Of a stretch of DNA of 64,000 nucleotides, positions 1 to 8,704 are shown in pieces. A program made the position numbers and the translations under genes. Under the pieces are notes generated by a model, which saw nothing but the letters and a program-made list of their open reading frames with translations, had not been told where the DNA came from and searched no databases. Origin of the DNA: Empedobacter tilapiae (lineage in GTDB: Bacteria > Bacteroidota > Bacteroidia > Flavobacteriales > Weeksellaceae). Numbering within the stretch: the first letter of the stretch is position 1; the number at the start of each line of letters is the position of its first letter. The stretch covers positions 186,001 to 250,000 of the forward strand of contig NZ_SRPE01000002.1 in NCBI RefSeq assembly GCF_004785645.1. Direction: 5' to 3'.

Positions 1-1
1 T

Positions 2-1528
2 GGGGTTATCTTATTAGTTGATGCTTTCGAAGGACCAATGCCTCAAACGCGTTTCGTTTTAAGTAAAGCATTAGAATTAGGATTAAAACCATTAGTTGTA
101 ATTAATAAAGTTGATAAAGAAAACTGTCGACCTGATGAGGTATACGACAAAGTTTTCGAATTATTCTTTAATTTAGATGCAACAGAAGAACAATTGGAAT
201 TCCCTGCATTCTACGGTTCATCTAAACAAGGATGGTTCAACACAGAAAATGTACGTGTAGACGATATTTCTCCATTAATGGATGGTATTCTTGAACATGT
301 TCCTGCTCCAGAAGCTTACGAAGGTTCTTTACAAATGCAAATTACATCTTTAGATTATTCTAAATTCTTAGGACGTATAGCAGTTGGTAAAGTAACTCGT
401 GGTGTTATTAAAGAAGGGGATTGGGTTGCTTTAACAAAACCTGATGGAACGTTCAAAAAACATAAAATCAAAGAATTATATACATTTGCTGGTTTAGGTA
501 AAGTAAAAGCTACTGAAGTAAAAGCTGGTGATATTTGTGCTGTTGTTGGTATCGATGGTTTCCAAATTGGAGATACAATTGCAGACCCAGAAAATCCAGA
601 AGCATTACCAGTTATGCACATCGATGAGCCTACAATGAATATGTCTTTCGGAATTAACAATTCTCCATTCTTTGGTAAAGATGGTAAATTTGTTACTTCT
701 CGTCACTTAGTAGAGCGTTTAGAAGATGAGTTAGAGCGTAACTTAGCTTTACGTGTAGAGCCAACAGAAGATTCTAATACACAATTAGTTTACGGACGTG
801 GTATTATGCACTTATCTGTATTAATAGAAACGATGCGTCGCGAAGGTTATGAGTTAACAGTTGGACAGCCGCAAGTAATCTTAAAAGATATTGATGGTGT
901 AAAATGTGAACCATATGAAACATTAGTTATTGATGTTCCAGATGATTATTCTTCTAAAGCAATCGACTTAGTAACTCAACGTAAAGGTGATTTATTAGTA
1001 ATGGAAGCGAAAGAAGGAATGCAACACTTAGAATTCGAAATCCCATCTCGTGGATTAATCGGATTACGTTCTCAAATGTTAACTTCTACTGCTGGTGAAG
1101 CTGTAATGGCACACACTTTCTTAGAATATAAACCATTCAAAGGAGCAATCGCTGGTCGTTCTGCAGGTGTAATTATTTCGAAAGATCAAGGTACATCAAC
1201 TCCTTACTCTATTGATAAATTACAAGATCGTGGTAAATTCTTTATCGAACCAGGTGAAGAAGTTTATGAAGGAATGATTATCGGAGAGCATTCTCGTAAC
1301 AATGACTTAGTAGTAAATGTTGTTGAAGCTAAAAAACTAAATAATATTCGTGCAGCTGGTAAAGATGATTCATCTTCTATCGCTCCAAAAACAGAAATGA
1401 CTTTGGAAGAATGTATGGAATATATCCAAGCTGATGAATGTATCGAGGTAACTCCAAATTTCATCCGTTTACGTAAAATTCACTTAAAAGAAGTAGATCG
1501 TAAACGTTTCGAAAAATCAATGAGCTAA
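2..1528 (+). CDS. typA: Ribosome-associated GTPase TypA/BipA, 5' end outside window
   Basis: Translational GTPase related to EF-G that binds the ribosome and helps large-subunit assembly under stress or cold. The frame is open from base 2, before the first ATG at 38, and reads G-V-I-L-L-V-D-A-F-E-G-P-M-P-Q-T-R-F, the G-domain segment ahead of the NKVD guanine-specificity motif seen shortly after. The P-loop and switch regions lie outside the window, so about 90 residues of a roughly 600-residue family are missing. The rest covers the beta-barrel domain, the EF-G-like domains III and V, and the TypA-specific C-terminal domain. The stop is followed by a strong terminator, so it is the last gene of its transcript. 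Assignment is firm. Confidence 0.96.
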   Translation, partial: GVILLVDAFEGPMPQTRFVLSKALELGLKPLVVINKVDKENCRPDEVYDKVFELFFNLDATEEQLEFPAFYGSSKQGWFNTENVRVDDISPLMDGILEHVPAPEAYEGSLQMQITSLDYSKFLGRIAVGKVTRGVIKEGDWVALTKPDGTFKKHKIKELYTFAGLGKVKATEVKAGDICAVVGIDGFQIGDTIADPENPEALPVMHIDEPTMNMSFGINNSPFFGKDGKFVTSRHLVERLEDELERNLALRVEPTEDSNTQLVYGRGIMHLSVLIETMRREGYELTVGQPQVILKDIDGVKCEPYETLVIDVPDDYSSKAIDLVTQRKGDLLVMEAKEGMQHLEFEIPSRGLIGLRSQMLTSTAGEAVMAHTFLEYKPFKGAIAGRSAGVIISKDQGTSTPYSIDKLQDRGKFFIEPGEEVYEGMIIGEHSRNNDLVVNVVEAKKLNNIRAAGKDDSSSIAPKTEMTLEECMEYIQADECIEVTPNFIRLRKIHLKEVDRKRFEKSMS

Positions 1529-1550
1529 TCATTTGAAATTATATAAACAA

Positions 1551-1578
1551 AAAACCAGAAGTTAATCTTCTGGTTTTT
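1551..1578 (+). terminator. Intrinsic terminator after typA
   Basis: Arms AAAACCAGAAG and CTTCTGGTTTT enclose a 5-base loop and run into a T tract, 22 bases past the typA stop. The A-rich left side means it could also stop the leftward transcript of the next gene pair. Confidence 0.9.
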
Positions 1579-1582
1579 TGTT

Positions 1583-1903
1583 TTAAATCGATTCGATTTT
1601 ATTTTTAAGTGCTTCAATTGCGAAATTTAATTCATTTTTAGAAGCTTTATACTCTACTATTTCACCTTTAATTTTGAATCTTGAAATATTAAAACCTTCT
1701 TCAATATCATTGTACCAAATCAAATAATTTTTACATAAAGCAACTACCCAAAAATTATCCTTAATAACATCATCACATTTCCATATTTCAGGAGAAATTT
1801 TAATTTGATTCCAAAATATTAAGGTTTCGTTTTCCATATTTTGTTCCGAAAAATAAATTTCGAGCATCAAATCCTTTTTAGGAAAATTTATCCAATTATC
1901 CAT
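1583..1903 (-). CDS. Hypothetical protein, 106 aa
   Basis: Not recognised. The frame is open from an ATG at 1930, but the ATG at 1903 is preferred because it overlaps the stop of the upstream type IX substrate gene by one base (TAATG), a usual coupling arrangement. The product is rich in aromatic and acidic residues (for example FWNQIKISPEIW and NYLIWYNDIEEGF), with no signal peptide or membrane segment. It may be the cytoplasmic partner of the gene before it, but nothing in the sequence shows a function. The alternative start would add nine residues (MDSIKKHLL). Confidence 0.6.
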   Translation of the reverse strand: MDNWINFPKKDLMLEIYFSEQNMENETLIFWNQIKISPEIWKCDDVIKDNFWVVALCKNYLIWYNDIEEGFNISRFKIKGEIVEYKASKNELNFAIEALKNKIESI

Positions 1904-4212
1904 TAATAAGTGCTTTTTAATAGAATCCAATCTTCAAATTTTTGAGTTTGAGTTGAATTTGGTTCTGTCCATTCGATAATATACCAATAACTATCAGAAG
2001 GAAGTGTTTTTCCATTCAGTTTACCATCCCACGTATAATTATTTGCATTAGAACCCGTAAATAATAATTTTCCTTTTCGATTATAAATGATAAATTTCGG
2101 ATTGATTTTACTTTTTAGTTGCGAATAATCCAATACATCATTTTTACCATCACCATTTGGAGAAATAAAATTGATTAGTTTAATCAGCGAAAACTCTTTC
2201 GAAATAGGCGTACAATTATCTGCCGATTTCACATAAATTGTATGAGTTCCTAAAGTTACATTTGTAAAAATATTCGAAGATTGAAAAGCGCCATTATCCA
2301 ACGAATATAAATATGGAGGTGTAGACCCAGTGACTTTTATGGTCACTGTAGAACCTTGAATTTCGATGGATTGAATAATTGGATCTTCGGCTTCAATAAC
2401 TTTCACTTCTTGTATATAAAAACAACCATTCAATTCTAATTTTACATAATAAGTTCCAACAGGAATATTTGTAATTGAAGGAGTTTTAGCCCCATTATGC
2501 AACCATTCGTAAGTATCAAATCCAGAACCTGCGTCTAAAGTAGTCGTTGTTCCTTTGCAAATTGTAATATCTTTTAGAGTTGATGATTTTCCAGATTGTT
2601 TGAAAATAAAATGCAATGGAGCAACGTTTTCGCATAATCCATTTTGTTTAAATCTTACCCAAAATGTTTGATCTGAATTTATAATTTGTGTTGTACTGAT
2701 ATTATTTTTTTTATTTTTAGCATCAATTTCATTTAAGTAATATGTCGGAGAGCCTTCAAGATTTATAACCAAGTCATCAACATAATCTGATAAAACAATT
2801 TCTTCATCATTGCTTAAATCCTCATCACAAATTTCTATTGGAGGAATTACGTTTGCAATACTCAGATTATTTAATGTAAAAGTAATTTTTTCTATAACTG
2901 GCTCACAAGTTCCAATTTGTACACGAATCCAAACATTTTTAGATGACTGAATTTCATTTAATTCAAAATTTATTATCCCAGCAGAAATATTATTTTTAGC
3001 GTCTTGTTCAGTTTCAAAATATTTCACTTGATGTGCCGAATAATAATCTTCTACAATTCTATCTGTATAGTCATTTAAATTTATTTGGGATTTTCCATCT
3101 AAATCATCATCACAAATAGAAAAACTATCTTGATATATTTGCGGTTCTTCTTGTACAGAAACATTAATATGACCTTTCAGAGAACAACCTGTATTTTGTG
3201 TAATTTCTACTTCGTAATATCCTGCTTCAGTTACGGTTATTTTTTCATTCGTTTCACCAATAATTTCTTTACCATCTTTGTACCATTTATAAGTAGAATC
3301 TGGAGTTGAAGCATCTATTATAGCTGATGATCCAGGATCAGGACAAAGTATAATATTATCTCCTAAGTTCTTAGTCCCTAAAAAGCTTCCTGCTTTTAAG
3401 AAAACTGCAGAATCATAACGACCTCTATAATCACCGTGATCGGCAATTACCAATTTGATGTGGTATTTTACACCTGCTACAATTTGTGCATTTGCTTTCA
3501 AAACTTTTGTTTGTCCATTGAAATTTGTAGGACTATTTGTTGAATAACTTTCAGGGTTGAATCTTCCAAAATATTGTTCATAACTTTTACATCTATCAGC
3601 TCCATTTATAGTTAATGAAGTAACAGGAATAGTTGTATTTGGAACTAATGCAATGTTTTGATAAGGTTCAGAATTATCTACTTTTTTGATTAAGAACGCA
3701 AAAGCATCAGAGTATTGGCAATTACTTGATTGATATTCTTCTGAAAGAAACATATACTCGAAACTAATTTGATCTGTTGTTAGGTTTGATACAAAATCAA
3801 ATTCAAGAGATGTAGCATTTAAAATATCATTATAAGGTAGATGAGATGCTCTCAAAATATCGATCAAATCTTGATCTCCTCCCCAAGAACTAACTCCGTA
3901 ATCTTGTAAAAATGAGTTTGGTCCTTTAGCATCTTTTGCTTTACCTGTAGATAAAATAATTCCTTCGGAAAGATCAAAATTACTAGTTCCTTTTGTAAAA
4001 TATCCGTAGCTAATATCATCATTGCCTATATTGTATCCAGAAAAATTAATATTAGAAATAGTAATACAACCAGTGTTTGTTCCAATAAATTTATCAATTA
4101 ATTCTTCTTTCGATAAAGATGTGTCCACCTGAATAAATTGACCAAATAGGCTGCCATTCAGGATTAAAAAGAAGCTGAATAAGAGTATTATTTTAGCGTA
4201 AAAATGCGTCAT
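1903..4212 (-). CDS. Secreted protein with choice-of-anchor L domain and T9SS type B C-terminal sorting domain
   Basis: A 769-residue cell-surface or secreted protein. Residues 1-25 form a Sec signal peptide ending in GSLFGQ. The next 250 residues match the choice-of-anchor L type domain (segments such as LVPNTTIPVTSLTINGAD and a run of Tyr/Ser-rich beta strands). The middle holds several immunoglobulin/PKD-like segments with paired cysteines and conserved Asp-rich CDEDL/CDDDL motifs. The last 90 residues begin with FISPNGDGKND and end in WILLKSTY, the gliding-motility-associated type B sorting domain recognised by the type IX secretion system. It is therefore expected to cross the outer membrane by T9SS. 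Its ligand is unknown. The gene is co-directional with the small gene whose start overlaps its stop. Confidence 0.88.
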   Translation of the reverse strand: MTHFYAKIILLFSFFLILNGSLFGQFIQVDTSLSKEELIDKFIGTNTGCITISNINFSGYNIGNDDISYGYFTKGTSNFDLSEGIILSTGKAKDAKGPNSFLQDYGVSSWGGDQDLIDILRASHLPYNDILNATSLEFDFVSNLTTDQISFEYMFLSEEYQSSNCQYSDAFAFLIKKVDNSEPYQNIALVPNTTIPVTSLTINGADRCKSYEQYFGRFNPESYSTNSPTNFNGQTKVLKANAQIVAGVKYHIKLVIADHGDYRGRYDSAVFLKAGSFLGTKNLGDNIILCPDPGSSAIIDASTPDSTYKWYKDGKEIIGETNEKITVTEAGYYEVEITQNTGCSLKGHINVSVQEEPQIYQDSFSICDDDLDGKSQINLNDYTDRIVEDYYSAHQVKYFETEQDAKNNISAGIINFELNEIQSSKNVWIRVQIGTCEPVIEKITFTLNNLSIANVIPPIEICDEDLSNDEEIVLSDYVDDLVINLEGSPTYYLNEIDAKNKKNNISTTQIINSDQTFWVRFKQNGLCENVAPLHFIFKQSGKSSTLKDITICKGTTTTLDAGSGFDTYEWLHNGAKTPSITNIPVGTYYVKLELNGCFYIQEVKVIEAEDPIIQSIEIQGSTVTIKVTGSTPPYLYSLDNGAFQSSNIFTNVTLGTHTIYVKSADNCTPISKEFSLIKLINFISPNGDGKNDVLDYSQLKSKINPKFIIYNRKGKLLFTGSNANNYTWDGKLNGKTLPSDSYWYIIEWTEPNSTQTQKFEDWILLKSTY

Positions 4213-4305
4213 TTTTTTAATAATTGAGGATAAAAAAACTGTTAAATTACTTTAAAAAATAAAGTGTCTTTAACAGTTTAGAACTTGTATTTTTTTTAAA
4301 TAGAA

Positions 4306-4704
4306 TTATCCTATTCTTCCTAAATTTTCGGCAATAGTTTCGATAAAAGAAGTTAATGGTTTTTTCGCCATCATTTCGATCATCATATTGAAATTTCCAT
4401 CAAAATCTAATGTTACATCAGATGAATTACCATCAACTGCATCAATAGAAATTGTCAATGTATATTCAAAAGCAGGTGCAGGAGATTCGAAAACAATTTT
4501 CGATGGTTCAACTGTTTCTTTTAAACGCATACCAACTTTTGGTAAAGCACCAACTCCAACTGTAAATCCTTTTCCTGATTCATGAATTTCGAAAGATTTT
4601 GTATCTTCAGGCATCAATTGCTCATAATTTTTCATATCTAATAGAAAATTATAAGCTTCTTGTTGATTTTTTGCAAAACGGACTTTATTTGTATTTACCT
4701 TCAT
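4306..4704 (-). CDS. SRPBCC-fold (START/polyketide cyclase-like) protein
   Basis: A 132-residue cytoplasmic protein with the pattern of the SRPBCC ligand-binding fold: an N-terminal strand, a helix carrying NQQEAYNFLLDMKNYEQLMPED, an antiparallel sheet with the segment FESPAPAFEYTLTISIDA, and a long C-terminal helix (MAKKPLTSFIETIAENLGRI). These proteins bind hydrophobic ligands or act as cyclase or heat-shock-like accessory factors. No catalytic residues can be named here. It is transcribed divergently from the Nudix gene, with only 41 bases between the starts. The fold call is likely; the ligand is unknown. Confidence 0.75.
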   Translation of the reverse strand: MKVNTNKVRFAKNQQEAYNFLLDMKNYEQLMPEDTKSFEIHESGKGFTVGVGALPKVGMRLKETVEPSKIVFESPAPAFEYTLTISIDAVDGNSSDVTLDFDGNFNMMIEMMAKKPLTSFIETIAENLGRIG

Positions 4705-4745
4705 ATCCTTGTGAGTTTTTTATAAATTTGTAACAAACCCTTCAA

Positions 4746-5342
4746 ATGTACAAAGTTTTTTTTAATGAAAGTTTGTTAACTTTCAGCAATCAATCGAATC
4801 CAGAAGCAAAAAATATATTGTTTCAAAATGAGGCTCAATTTGATGAATCATTTCATTTGCTATCAACAAAAACGGTAACTTTAGTCAATATATTTAGCGA
4901 AGATATTGATGGTGTTTGGACAAAATTTTTAAAATATTATAAACATATACAAGCAGCAGGAGGAATTGTTCGTAATCCTCAAAACGATTATTTATTTATT
5001 TTTAGACTTGGGAAATGGGATTTACCAAAAGGTAAAATGGAGAAAGGAGAATCACGAGAAGAGTCTGCGATTCGTGAAATTGAAGAAGAATGTAGTTTAA
5101 CCAATTTAGAATTAAAACGATTCTTAATGCCAACTTTTCATATCTATTTTATGAGAGAATATATTATAAAAGAAACTTTTTGGTTCGAGGTTTTTTATAA
5201 TGGAGTAGAATTGCCTTTGCCACAAACAGAAGAAGGAATAGAATCTGTTGAATGGAAAAAAGAAAGTGAAATACCTCAGTTATTAGAAAATTCTTATCCA
5301 AATATTAAATTGTTAATGGATAATTATTTAAATTTGGAATAA
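4746..5342 (+). CDS. Nudix hydrolase
   Basis: A 198-residue protein with a Nudix box at residues 96-118: Gly96, Glu102, Arg110-Glu111, Glu114 and Glu115, the residues that bind the divalent metal and the diphosphate of a nucleoside-diphosphate-X substrate. The usual Gly near the end of the box is Ser117. Residues 1-60 form an extra N-terminal region ahead of the core; this is a common arrangement in Bacteroidota. The substrate cannot be read from sequence. It starts 41 bases from the divergent SRPBCC gene and ends 10 bases before the DUF4920 gene, so those two are probably cotranscribed. Confidence 0.88.
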   Translation: MYKVFFNESLLTFSNQSNPEAKNILFQNEAQFDESFHLLSTKTVTLVNIFSEDIDGVWTKFLKYYKHIQAAGGIVRNPQNDYLFIFRLGKWDLPKGKMEKGESREESAIREIEEECSLTNLELKRFLMPTFHIYFMREYIIKETFWFEVFYNGVELPLPQTEEGIESVEWKKESEIPQLLENSYPNIKLLMDNYLNLE

Positions 5343-5352
5343 ATAAAATTTA

Positions 5353-5919
5353 ATGAGAAAATATATATTAACTTTTTGTGCTTTAACATGTTTCGTGTTA
5401 ACTACAAATGCACAAACAAAAAAAGATAATAAAACTAAAACAGAAAAGGCTTCTAGTTTACAAGTGAAAACCTTGAATAAAGGAACAGCTAAGGTAGAAA
5501 ATATACAAGCTTATCAGGTTTATGGAGAATCGTTTGATATCAAAAATACATTGACGAAAAACGAACTTGGAAAGTTATATGATAACATGAAAAATGGCGA
5601 TTCACTAGAAAATATACAATTTACTTCGACAATAGAATCTGTTTGTAAAAAGAAAGGTTGTTGGATGAAAGTTGATTTAGGTAAAGGAGAAGAACAATCA
5701 TTTGTACGTTTTAAAGATTATGGTTTTTTCATGCCTTTAGATGGTGAAAAAGCAAATGTTATAGTTCATGGAAAAGCATTTGTAAGTGAAATTTCTGTTG
5801 AGAAATTGCGTCATTATGCAGAAGATGCAGGACAATCGAAAGAAGAAATAGCTAAAATAACAAAACCTCAGTTACAATATAATTTTGAAGCTGATGGAGT
5901 TTATCTGAAAGAAAATTAA
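5353..5919 (+). CDS. DUF4920 domain secreted protein
   Basis: A 188-residue exported protein. Residues 1-20 are a signal peptide ending in TTNAQ, followed by a Lys-rich linker. The domain has the conserved SVCKKKGCWM motif with two cysteines five residues apart, then FVRFKDYGFFMPLDGE, features of DUF4920 proteins of Bacteroidota. The cysteine pair and periplasmic location fit a metal-binding or redox role, but the family has no proven function known to me. It is downstream of the Nudix gene and closes that unit with a terminator 22 bases after the stop. Confidence 0.85.
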   Translation: MRKYILTFCALTCFVLTTNAQTKKDNKTKTEKASSLQVKTLNKGTAKVENIQAYQVYGESFDIKNTLTKNELGKLYDNMKNGDSLENIQFTSTIESVCKKKGCWMKVDLGKGEEQSFVRFKDYGFFMPLDGEKANVIVHGKAFVSEISVEKLRHYAEDAGQSKEEIAKITKPQLQYNFEADGVYLKEN

Positions 5920-5941
5920 GATTTACATTCAATATAAAATT

Positions 5942-5973
5942 AAAAACCTTTCAAGAATAGAAAGGTTTTTTTA
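5942..5973 (+). terminator. Intrinsic terminator after the DUF4920 gene
   Basis: Arms AAAAACCTTTC and GAAAGGTTTTT around a 7-base loop, ending in a run of T. Confidence 0.88.
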
Positions 5974-5998
5974 TAAACTAATATTTCAAAAATAAACT

Positions 5999-6424
5999 AT
6001 GGAATCATTTCAAACAAACCCAGATCAATTTTTTTTATTGATAGGAAAGAAAAAGGAAGACGAAATTTTTAAATTATTTCAAAAGGAATTTCACTCAGAA
6101 ACATCTGAACAAAATATACCTCAAGGAAAAATTGTTTTATATAAAGAGGATGGAATTTCTGTGAAAATTGTTTATGAAATGATTACTTCGATTAAGTTTT
6201 ATCTTTCACCAAATCCAATTTGTATGGTTTACGAAGGACAAAATATATTTAATTTGAATCGAAATGTTGATGAAACTCAAGTTCGTAAAAACGATGATTA
6301 TCAAAGAGTTATTAATAATGACCCCAATCGCTTAGCAAATGATTATAGTCGACTAAATTGTTTGTTTTCTTTTGATTCAATGACGGGAGAATTTTTAACT
6401 ATTGAAATATTAAATGAAGCATAA
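5999..6424 (+). CDS. Hypothetical protein, 141 aa
   Basis: Not recognised. A cytoplasmic-looking protein of 141 residues without signal peptide or membrane segment. It has a charged N-terminal helix region (IGKKKEDEIFKLFQKEF), a middle segment of alternating hydrophobic residues likely to be beta strands (KIVYEMITSIKFYLS), and an Asn/Arg/Asp-rich C-terminal part. It sits between a terminator and the repeat-protein gene and has its own 25-base leader. Codon use is like its neighbours. Confidence 0.75.
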   Translation: MESFQTNPDQFFLLIGKKKEDEIFKLFQKEFHSETSEQNIPQGKIVLYKEDGISVKIVYEMITSIKFYLSPNPICMVYEGQNIFNLNRNVDETQVRKNDDYQRVINNDPNRLANDYSRLNCLFSFDSMTGEFLTIEILNEA

Positions 6425-6477
6425 GCTGTTTTTTTGATGAAAATTTCAGATATTTATCGTTTAATAATAAACCTTAA

Positions 6478-7425
6478 ATGAAAAAATATTTACTTTTAAT
6501 TTCTCTATCAATCTCTCTTTACTCAATAGCTCAAAAAAATATCAATAAACAGTTCACTGTAAATGATTCTCCTGTTTCTTATACATATAAAGCTGTTTTT
6601 GATTCTAGTAAAAAAGAAGAAATTATTCAAAGAATATCATCCCGATTTGATGACCCAAAGATAAATAGAGGAGATTTAGTTTGGAATAATAACGGTGAAT
6701 ATGAAATAGTTGTTTATGAAAATACGGTTACAATTAATTTTGGAAAAAGTAATGACAATGAAATATCTTATGAAAAAATAAAATTATTAGGACAAGATTT
6801 ATCAACGATTGCTAATAAACCAGTATTTAAACATAGATTAATTACAAAAAAGTTTTATGTAATTAATGATAAAGCAAATACTTATTCATATCGAGGTGTT
6901 TTTACATCGAATAAACGGGAAAATATTAAGAAAAGTGTTGATAAATATTTTGGAAAACCTACATTATTAGAAAATAATTATGTTTGGAAATCTGCAGATT
7001 ATGATATTACATTGAAGGAGGATCAAATTGAATTCTTTTTGATGAAAAATAAACTTGATGATTCGTATTATAATCAATTTTTAGCTTTGGAAAAAGATGT
7101 AACTGAAATTATTCTTACTCTTGGTCCAAAAAATACTTTGATTACAACTAAAAATTACGTTCTAAATGATAATCCATCATCGTATACTTACAAGGCAGTA
7201 TTTAGTCCACAACAAAATGATATTCTTAAAAAAATAATTGAAACACAATTTGGAAATCCAAAGGTAAATAGAGGAGATTTGGTTTGGAATGATAATGGAA
7301 GTTATGAAATCGTTTTATCTGATTATCAATTGAAAATTAATTTTGGAAAAAGTAATGATACAGAAAATATTTATCAAAAAATAAAAGAATTAGGATCAAC
7401 AGTTACAAAAGCATTAAAATATTAA
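6478..7425 (+). CDS. Secreted protein of three tandem ~90-residue repeats
   Basis: A 315-residue exported protein. A signal peptide (residues 1-18, ending SIAQ) is followed by three copies of one domain, at about residues 24-112, 118-208 and 221-313. Each copy has the order NDxxxxYxYxxVF, a Lys-rich helix, F(G/D)xPK, YVW or LVW, a strand EIV, then INFGK and a closing helix. Copies 1 and 3 share long stretches (RGDLVWN, INFGKSND) and are much closer to each other than to copy 2, which suggests a late internal duplication. A single copy of the same domain forms the small exported protein at 7665. No known family was recognised and no catalytic motif is visible. Confidence 0.8.
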   Translation: MKKYLLLISLSISLYSIAQKNINKQFTVNDSPVSYTYKAVFDSSKKEEIIQRISSRFDDPKINRGDLVWNNNGEYEIVVYENTVTINFGKSNDNEISYEKIKLLGQDLSTIANKPVFKHRLITKKFYVINDKANTYSYRGVFTSNKRENIKKSVDKYFGKPTLLENNYVWKSADYDITLKEDQIEFFLMKNKLDDSYYNQFLALEKDVTEIILTLGPKNTLITTKNYVLNDNPSSYTYKAVFSPQQNDILKKIIETQFGNPKVNRGDLVWNDNGSYEIVLSDYQLKINFGKSNDTENIYQKIKELGSTVTKALKY

Positions 7426-7446
7426 CTAATTATTTAATAGACGATT

Positions 7447-7518
7447 ATAAAGAAATATTTATGTTTATTTGTAATTGCAATTTCATTTTTTTGTTTTTGT
7501 ACAATTGAGAGCAAATAA
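7447..7518 (+). pseudogene. Possible remnant of a lipoprotein leader
   Basis: The frame reads I-K-K-Y-L-C-L-F-V-I-A-I-S-F-F-C-F-C-T-I-E-S-K and stops. It looks like a lipoprotein signal peptide (charged start, hydrophobic core, cysteine) but the first codon is ATA where ATG is expected, and it ends after 23 codons. It lies 22 bases past the three-repeat gene. It could be the decayed start of another family member, or chance in T-rich DNA. Confidence 0.35.
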
Positions 7519-7590
7519 GACTCAGTCTTATTTCTCGATGAGAGAAACTTTTTAACACAGACAAAAGAAATTTAAGGAAAACAATTTTGT

Positions 7591-7623
7591 ATTAACCCTT
7601 CGTTAACCGTTCATTAACCAATA
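7591..7623 (+). promoter_or_regulatory. Three phased TTAACC direct repeats, candidate operator
   Basis: TTAACC occurs at 7592, 7603 and 7614, exactly 11 bases apart. The first two 11-base units, ATTAACCCTTC and GTTAACCGTTC, match closely; the third, ATTAACCAATA, keeps the core. Such spacing places each unit on one face of the helix and is usual for OmpR/PhoB-type regulators. The array lies about 40 bases upstream of the small exported repeat protein at 7665. The binding protein is unknown. Confidence 0.5.
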
Positions 7624-7664
7624 CAAATTAATCTTTTTTAGAATTTTATAAAAAAAATAAAAAT

Positions 7665-8048
7665 ATGAAAAAGACATTATTTATCGCAATAACTTTAACA
7701 GCTTTAGCTTGCAACGGACAAACAGCAAAATCGCACGCAGTTGCCAAATCTTCAGGATCAACAACTCATTCTAATGTTTCGGTTAGTGTGAGCGATAGTA
7801 ACGAAGTTTATTCGTATTCGGCAATTTTTGATAAACCAAAATCTAAAGCTGCAATAAATGAAATAGAGAAAGCTTTTGGAAAGCCAATGACTGAAGGAAA
7901 AAACTATGTTTGGCGAGAAGGAGAATCTTTAGAAATAAAGGCACGTGAAGGAAAAATTTCGATAGAGTTTGAAAAAGGTTCTACAAAATTATATGATAAA
8001 GTAAAAGAATTGGGTGAATCTATTTCTGCGGTTGTCGGAGAAAAATAA
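7665..8048 (+). CDS. Small exported single-repeat protein
   Basis: A 127-residue protein with an N-terminal export signal ending TALACNGQT. Cys16 could be lipidated, though the residues before it do not fit the lipobox consensus perfectly. After a Ser/Thr-rich linker, residues 45-125 hold one copy of the repeat found three times in the 6478 gene: YSYSAIF, a Lys-rich helix, FGKPM, NYVW, ISIEF and a closing helix ending KELGES. The two genes are therefore paralogues by domain. It ends at a bidirectional terminator and has phased TTAACC repeats upstream. Function unknown. Confidence 0.78.
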   Translation: MKKTLFIAITLTALACNGQTAKSHAVAKSSGSTTHSNVSVSVSDSNEVYSYSAIFDKPKSKAAINEIEKAFGKPMTEGKNYVWREGESLEIKAREGKISIEFEKGSTKLYDKVKELGESISAVVGEK

Positions 8049-8063
8049 TTATTCTAAAAAATA

Positions 8064-8097
8064 AAAACGGAAGTTAAATTTGGCTTCCGTTTTTTTA
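8064..8097. terminator. Bidirectional intrinsic terminator
   Basis: Arms AAAACGGAAG and CTTCCGTTTT with a 10-base loop, T-rich on the right and A-rich on the left. It serves two convergent genes, ending at 8048 and 8098. Confidence 0.87.
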
Positions 8098-8700
8098 TTA
8101 TTTTAATTCTTTATACTTAAAATCTTTTCCAAAAAAGTAATTCCATATTAAGCTAATAAGAATCAAATTTGCTATTCCACGAATTGTTATAAATATCCCC
8201 AAATTACCAAAACGTTTGTACTTAATATGTGATAATTCTTCTTGATGATTAACTATATATTCGTATAAATAATAATCAAAAACTAACATCGAAAGGCTAA
8301 AAAGAACTAAAATGACATAATGAAAGAGTATCATGTCTTTAATTTTTTTTAGATTTTTATACAATAATACAGCTCCAATAAAAGAAAAAAATACGCTTGA
8401 ATGAAAAATAATTTCAGTTTTACTATGAAGTTTCGGAACCTCATTATTTTCCTCGATATCTTCAACTAAATTAGGTTCGAAAGAATTTTTCTTTTCTTCG
8501 TTCTCGTGATAAATAATTTTAGATGAAATTAAATTTTTAATTCGAGTTGTTTCAATTTTAGAAAACTGAATGTTTCGTTCATTTTTTTTAATTTCGAAAG
8601 CCATTTCTATTGCTTCAGGAACAAATCTAGAATCATCTTTGATGTAAGAATTTAATTCATTTGTAGACAGCTTCTGTAGAACGCTTCTTTTAACTTGCAT
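8098..8700 (-). CDS. Hypothetical inner-membrane protein, 200 aa
   Basis: Not recognised. The first 90 residues are soluble and charged, with two short helices that resemble a small repeat (LSTNELNSYIKDD; VPEAIEMAFEI). Three or four hydrophobic segments follow, near residues 99-116, 122-147 and 166-190. The layout, a cytoplasmic head and a C-terminal membrane bundle, is seen in many small Bacteroidota proteins of unknown role. It begins four bases from the stop of the NamZ-like gene upstream, so both are probably on one transcript. Confidence 0.72.
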   Translation of the reverse strand: MQVKRSVLQKLSTNELNSYIKDDSRFVPEAIEMAFEIKKNERNIQFSKIETTRIKNLISSKIIYHENEEKKNSFEPNLVEDIEENNEVPKLHSKTEIIFHSSVFFSFIGAVLLYKNLKKIKDMILFHYVILVLFSLSMLVFDYYLYEYIVNHQEELSHIKYKRFGNLGIFITIRGIANLILISLIWNYFFGKDFKYKELK

Positions 8701-8704
8701 TAAT

